From positions 14,351,418-14,415,417 of the forward strand of contig OX381707.1 of the NCBI GenBank assembly GCA_947462335.1: a stretch of 64,000 nt of DNA, given 5' to 3'. The stretch is from Harmothoe impar (lineage: Eukaryota > Annelida > Polychaeta > Phyllodocida > Polynoidae). This document shows positions 59,276-64,000 of the stretch, piece after piece (positions within the stretch are counted from its first letter, which is position 1; each line of letters starts with the position of its first letter). The notes under the pieces were generated by a model, which worked only from the letters and a program-made list of their open reading frames with translations, did not search any database and was not told the DNA's origin. Both the position numbers and the translations under genes were made by a program.

Positions 59276-60721
59276 ACTACTTGTTATTTAGTTCCCTTGA
59301 TGTAAAATGAATTAGGTGACAAATAAAATCCTCTTGTATGAACCATTCCAGTTATAGGTTGCCTTCCTGTTCACATCCTCAAGAATTCATGTTTATAATT
59401 TCTATAACATTAAGCAAAAGCATCGGAAATGAAAAGGTATGGAGAAAACAAGTTGTCATCCTAAACTACTAATCGCGATACTGAATTTGAAAATAATGTA
59501 TAAATTTGTGTTTATGTACAAATTATCGGCAGAAACTGCAAAACATATTACAAATAAACCTAAAGTAGGAATATTGATCGAGTGTAACCATATACATTTG
59601 AGTCTTTCCTACCTTTACCATTGTTAACATTGAACTCTACATTATTAGACATGTTACCTGCCTCAGCCTCCATTTCGGTAAATATTTTACCTCTTTTCTA
59701 AGCAAGCCCTAGACTGCCCAGACAGTATTCCATTTGTATCCAAGCCATTGTGGTGCATTCAATTCATTGCCATACCAATATTATGGTGTCTTTTTGATGC
59801 AATGCTCGTCAGTCTCCCATTCATTACTCCTAGCAGAGTATATCCCACAGGGTACAGATGAAATAGGATGATTCCAACACTAGGAGAAGGAAACAATATC
59901 CATCAGCCAAAAATACGGACAAATAAAACTAAGCAGTCCAGCTTTATTCACAAAGACAAAGCAGTCAGTCCTTTGGAACAATACAACAGTTTATTCAATA
60001 ATTGACTGACAGCCGCTATATCTATTTGAGAAGAAGTTACCAGCAAGATACAATTAGATATACATAAGCACCCTGATAGCTTTCTGTTAAGAGGAATGTC
60101 TAGGCATGCAGTGGGTCAAATAATGTATGTAGGCTTAATCAAGACCTAAAGTTAATTGTATATTTCTATCAGCAGAAATATTGCATTTTACTACAATACT
60201 CTTATTTGTTTTTGTTCTCTCAAATGAAATTCATATTATGATTGTACTCAACTCCTAAAAAGGTGCTGGTATAGACACAATAAGTCATTGATTGTTATTT
60301 AAAATTACATTTCATGTCATATGGGAAGTCATTATCTGATTATTGTGCAAGTTTCAAGAGTTTATTTAATATTTAATGATAGAGCCTCTAGGGGTAAATG
60401 ACATGTGTACCGGATGCCCCCTAGGGTGGCAGGCATTTTAGGATTATGGCATTTGAACAATATTTACTGGACATCTATCTCATTTAGCAAGATATGGGAC
60501 AATAGGCTGAAATGATTCATGCTTGGGAATGCCTGCCTAACCCTCCTTAAACAAACTAAAATGGTAACATGTTGGTACAACTAATGATACTTTATGGTAT
60601 GATAATCACATTAACACTGCATGGGGAGAATTAAGTTTCAATCACATTTAAAATTATAATATTATTATGGTTGAATAACTTTTTGATGAGATTGGAGTTC
60701 ATTACACTTTCAGTACAATAA

Positions 60722-60880
60722 CCCAGCTAACAAAAAAACGTTTTCCTAACGTTGGGAAAACATTTGCAGGGGGTTTGCAAACGTTTGCAAAAACGTTCTC
60801 CTAACGTTCGGAAAACCTTAAAACGTTGACATGAACAAATGTTTGGAAAAAAATGTGTGCAAACGTTTGTTTTCACCTTA
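60722..60880. mobile_element. One-ended CCCAGC/AACGTT element
   Basis: CCCAGCTAACAAAAAAACGTT closely matches the left end of the element at 47341. At least five AACGTT or AACGTTTG motifs follow. The right end is missing or was cut off by the G-run element that follows directly. Confidence 0.65.
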
Positions 60881-60890
60881 AAAGGTGGCT

Positions 60891-61028
60891 GTCATTTTTT
60901 TATTGTTGTAGAGGGGTTGGTGAGTGGGGGGAGGTTAAAGGGGTTCAATCCATCCTGAGGGGGGGGGGGGTATATGTAAAAATTCCGAGCCCTCTTAGCG
61001 GGGGGGGGGGCTAAAATGTTACGGCCCT
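60891..61028 (+). mobile_element. Truncated G-run foldback element
   Basis: GTCATTTTTT, then GAGGGGTTGGTGAGTGGGG and two further runs of 12 and 11 G match the left half of the element at 11424. The right terminal repeat is absent. Confidence 0.65.
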
Positions 61029-63208
61029 AAGTGGTAGAACAGTCACTGCAGAGTTTGGATTCTCTCTCCCCTCTCCTGGTATGGATTACCATGTAGGCTC
61101 CACAGCAGTGAAGAAGCTAAACCTTCAAGGGCCTAATGCTACTATGTGTTATTCCCCTTGGTTATATGATGCATGAATGTCGTTGGGGGGCAGCAACCAT
61201 GCATCATGCTGAGCCTTCAGGGGTGTATCACATTAGGGTTGCTATGATACTTGAATGCAGTCCTCACTATGACTGAATGTGTGCATCATGCAGACCAAAA
61301 TGGCCATACTATATCAAAGCCTAAAACAGCTTTCTGAGGGTTGAGGAAGGAGGCTTATGGCAGCACCCACCCAATCCCCTCATCATATCAAACATGCAGG
61401 AGGCATTGGTCATATTCAGCGCTTGCTGCTTGTTTATTGGGGGCTGATTGTGGTGGGTCTGCCAGTTGCTGCCAGGTGGTGGTAGGTGTGACACTCATAG
61501 ATCATGTGTGAAAGACAGAGCAGCTAGTTCCAAACATCGCCCTGTCTAGCAGCTGCAGCACTTTAAGTAACATGAGGTTACTTATATACCTCCTTAAAGG
61601 CTATCAAAGATAAGGGGACAGGCTTCCAGTTTCCCCAATGGCCTTTTGAATTTGTTTGGCTTCTATAGTTTGAATGAGGATGTGGAAAAGATAAGGGAGG
61701 TCAACCAATGCTTATTCATTCCAGAATGAAAGGAACAGGTAATCTCCAGAAGGACCTTGAATGGAGAGAGTTGGGGTTGGAATATCACATCCAAAGAGGT
61801 TGTACTTCAGAGTACTACCCTACTTTATAAGAGCACTGCCCTACTTCATAAGAGATTCTAGTTGTGGTCATTAGCGTCATGTGAGAAAACAACCATACCT
61901 TAATGACATAGACATATCGCATACTGAATGCCATTATGACATGCTCCCCGTTCCACATCCCAAACCAGCCATCTGGGTCCCCATAACTACTGGTTAGGCT
62001 TCATCAATCTATATCACTGTTGTCTACATTGGACGTCACAAGGGTGATGGTAATGGCAGAGCCCCTGTATAGAAACTTTGGGAAACAAGACAGCAACTTA
62101 CACTTGCCAATGTATGAGAACACATATATATAATGTAATATCATATATATGTGTCCATTTCACAACTTCGTTATGGTACTAGAAATATTATTATTTATGG
62201 GTTATAATCGCGCACTTCTGGCTTCTTCCTTGAATCGACCATTGTCAAATTCATTTCACCGACAGCAGGTCGTCGGCGCCAGACACATTCATTCACAGTT
62301 CCTAAGCCAATGTATCTATATGATTATTGTTCCATTCATTTTACTAGCTCTTCATGAACATCCCCTTTGTTCACCCTACTCACAGTCAGCGATTTTCTGA
62401 GAAAACTCATAAGGCAGCAACAGACAAGGGGTGCTCACAATCAATGTATACGTGTGCACATTGGACCATCAATACATTTACAATGTCATGTTGATAATAC
62501 AAATACTAAAAACAGTATGCCTTCCTATTCCTTTAAGACATTGAGTCAAAGCCTCAGCCACCCCCTTTGCCCCTCTACCCAGACATATGTCCCTTTCCCT
62601 AGCTAATTTGACTATTGTAGAATTTTCGCTTACTTTGGCCGGACTGTGCCATTCCTACAACTCCATCCCAACCACTGCATGGTGCATTTCCCTACAGCTT
62701 TGACACTACTCTTCCGGGGGATGACCTTGCTCTACCTTTCCCTGTTAGCTTCCGGTGCAACACTTCCGGTTCCGCCATTACGGTGTTCCCTCTGGTGTAA
62801 AGTGGTGGTGAGAATCCCTTATAGTAGGGGTGAGGCTGGAGTCATCCATTACTGCCTGAGCCACTGCATGTGATTACCCTCATTATGCAAGTATACAGCG
62901 GGGTGCTGTTGGGTGTGGCCAAACACCCTCAATCAGGGGTTAATTGAATGAAGAACCTGGGACTGTTGTCTAACTAGTGCTTTGTCTAACTAGGCTTGTG
63001 TTGTTTGCACATGTCTACCTACAGCCACACAGGTCCAAATGATATGGCAGTGGAAACATGTGAGAAATGTAATAAGTGATTTGCTGATTCAAAAACCAGT
63101 CTAATTTCAGAACATGATAATGTTTATTAACCTGGCCGTGTCCTAGTTCCTATCTTCCTGTTCAAGCTTATTGTGCATATTGGTGAGCTCTAGATCAGTA
63201 GGTTATCC

Positions 63209-63360
63209 TATCTGGTATACAAACAGGTTATTTAGTAAGCATTGGTCTGATCCAATATACATTATACGAGAGTTACTCTCCTTACCCCTAAATATAGACT
63301 AATCATGTAATCGTATACTTCATGTCCTGCTTACTAAATAACCTGTTTGTATACCAGATA
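63209..63360. repeat. Perfect 33-bp inverted repeat
   Basis: 63209-63241 (TATCTGGTATACAAACAGG and on) is the exact reverse complement of 63328-63360, around an 86-nt loop. The right arm ends at the start of the (TA)n tract. Confidence 0.95.
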
Positions 63361-63367
63361 CATATAT

Positions 63368-63441
<74 letters not shown>

Positions 63442-63442
63442 C

Positions 63443-63481
<39 letters not shown>

Positions 63482-63488
63482 CATATAT
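63361..63488. repeat. (TA)n microsatellite
   Basis: About 125 bp of nearly pure TA repeats with a few interruptions such as TTTATA and ACATA. Confidence 0.95.
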
Positions 63489-64000
63489 TCATATGAATTT
63501 TCCTCCAGTGCTGCACCAAGTGACACCATCATACTTAAACCACAATCAGTTTCTTTTCTTTCTTTTTGACGCATGGGTGGTTCACTTTTTGCTGCTTGTG
63601 CTTCTTCCTCCACTTTCTGCAAAATTCAATTTGGTATTTAGGAGCAGCCCAAGACAGGTCTTATGAATATGCACACTCTGAGAAGATTAAGACCTACTCA
63701 CCCTTTAATCGAGGCCTCTTGTAACAAGCTGGTGTCATATATACACCTACTTGTTGTTATCCAAACACAGAACATAGCCAATGGTTTTCTCTCATAGAAC
63801 ATAGAAATGTGTTCTTCAGAGGGTGTTTTGTTGTATATCACATGAGCCTCAAGCTGTAATTCAGACAAGCCACCCACCCATGGACTAGATGACAATTGTA
63901 AACCTTTAGTAGTACTATGATGTAGATGGGAAACCTTGTTGGCTAGCCTATACCAATCTTTAAATCAAGATAGGTTGCTGCTTTATTATTTCTGCCAATC

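Larger units (their letters stand above)
45216..59700. repeat. Tandem array copy D, expanded
   Basis: 45216-49560 follows copies B and C in order (equivalent to about 25440-27960) but is more diverged. The unit resumes at about 57540-58140 and 58660-59640, where it matches parts of about 28190-31390. Between them lies about 8 kb of other sequence: 49560-51000 matches the start of the right end of copy E (63630 onward), and the rest includes the 1.57-kb inverted-repeat element. Apart from separately listed elements, I recognise no gene. Confidence 0.65.
59700..64000. repeat. Tandem array copy E, partial
   Basis: The anchor block is at 59740-59840. The order then follows copy D: 61380-61560 matches 47570-48760 without the 1-kb element, 62560-62930 matches 49100-49440, and 63630-63760 matches 50600-50760. 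It is the most diverged copy and runs off the window. No gene is recognised. Confidence 0.6.

Noticed and set aside
63322..63666. 114-codon ORF and its minus-strand partner
   Set aside because: Most of it is the translation of the (TA)n tract (alternating I and Y).
1..64000. CRISPR arrays, prokaryotic operons, LTR retroelements, rRNA genes and complete tRNA genes
   Set aside because: None seen: no regular spacer-repeat array, no long terminal direct repeats around gag-pol-like ORFs, no rRNA-like conserved blocks and no intact cloverleaf.

Overview
The window is non-bacterial, AT-rich DNA with no operons, no long host reading frames, many decayed repeats and several families of short inverted-repeat elements. 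It reads as an intergenic, repeat-built stretch of an animal genome. A marine invertebrate (for example a lancelet, echinoderm, hemichordate or mollusc) is my guess from the repeat style; the sequence does not settle it. I found no host protein-coding gene I can defend. The only convincing coding sequence is one intact non-LTR retrotransposon.

The retrotransposon runs from 36485 to 44203 (about 7.7 kb). Its limits are fixed by an intact empty site at about 30380 in a duplicated copy of the same host sequence. It has an unusual three-ORF plan, each ORF in a different frame. ORF1 (36953-38449) has a coiled coil and L1-ORF1-like RNA-binding region fused to a C-terminal NADAR (YbiA-like) domain. 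A middle ORF (38685-39389) is a stand-alone SGNH/GDSL-type hydrolase with all catalytic blocks. ORF2 (40699-43593) is an apurinic-type endonuclease plus reverse transcriptase of the CR1/L2/Daphne/Crack kind. The element starts with a YY1-like CAAGATGGCC box and ends with a 10-bp tail repeat. The NADAR-plus-esterase cargo is the most novel feature here: NADAR proteins cleave N-glycosidic bonds, and some remove ADP-ribose from guanine in DNA.

The rest is layered repeats. At 1.9-3.7 kb and 8.3-10 kb there is an old direct duplication. From about 12.9 kb to the end, a decayed tandem array repeats in units of about 4-14 kb: old units before 20.9 kb, then A at about 20.9 kb, B 25.4 kb, C 31.4 kb, D 45.2 kb and E 59.7 kb. 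B and C are much alike, so the array can be used as a set of empty and filled sites. It dates the retrotransposon as younger than the B/C duplication and gives exact target-site duplications for several short elements.

Other elements are three related foldback elements whose arms are made of 17-bp repeats (907, 6284, 12340), a GGCC/TTA Harbinger-like MITE (10533), a G-run foldback (11424), CCCAG...CTGGG palindromic elements (32215, 47341, 47624), a TTAA insertion (46134) and a 1.57-kb TA-flanked inverted-repeat element carrying tRNA-like pieces (55675). A candidate hammerhead ribozyme core sits at 5626-5664, and a perfect 33-bp inverted repeat abuts a long (TA)n tract at 63209-63360.
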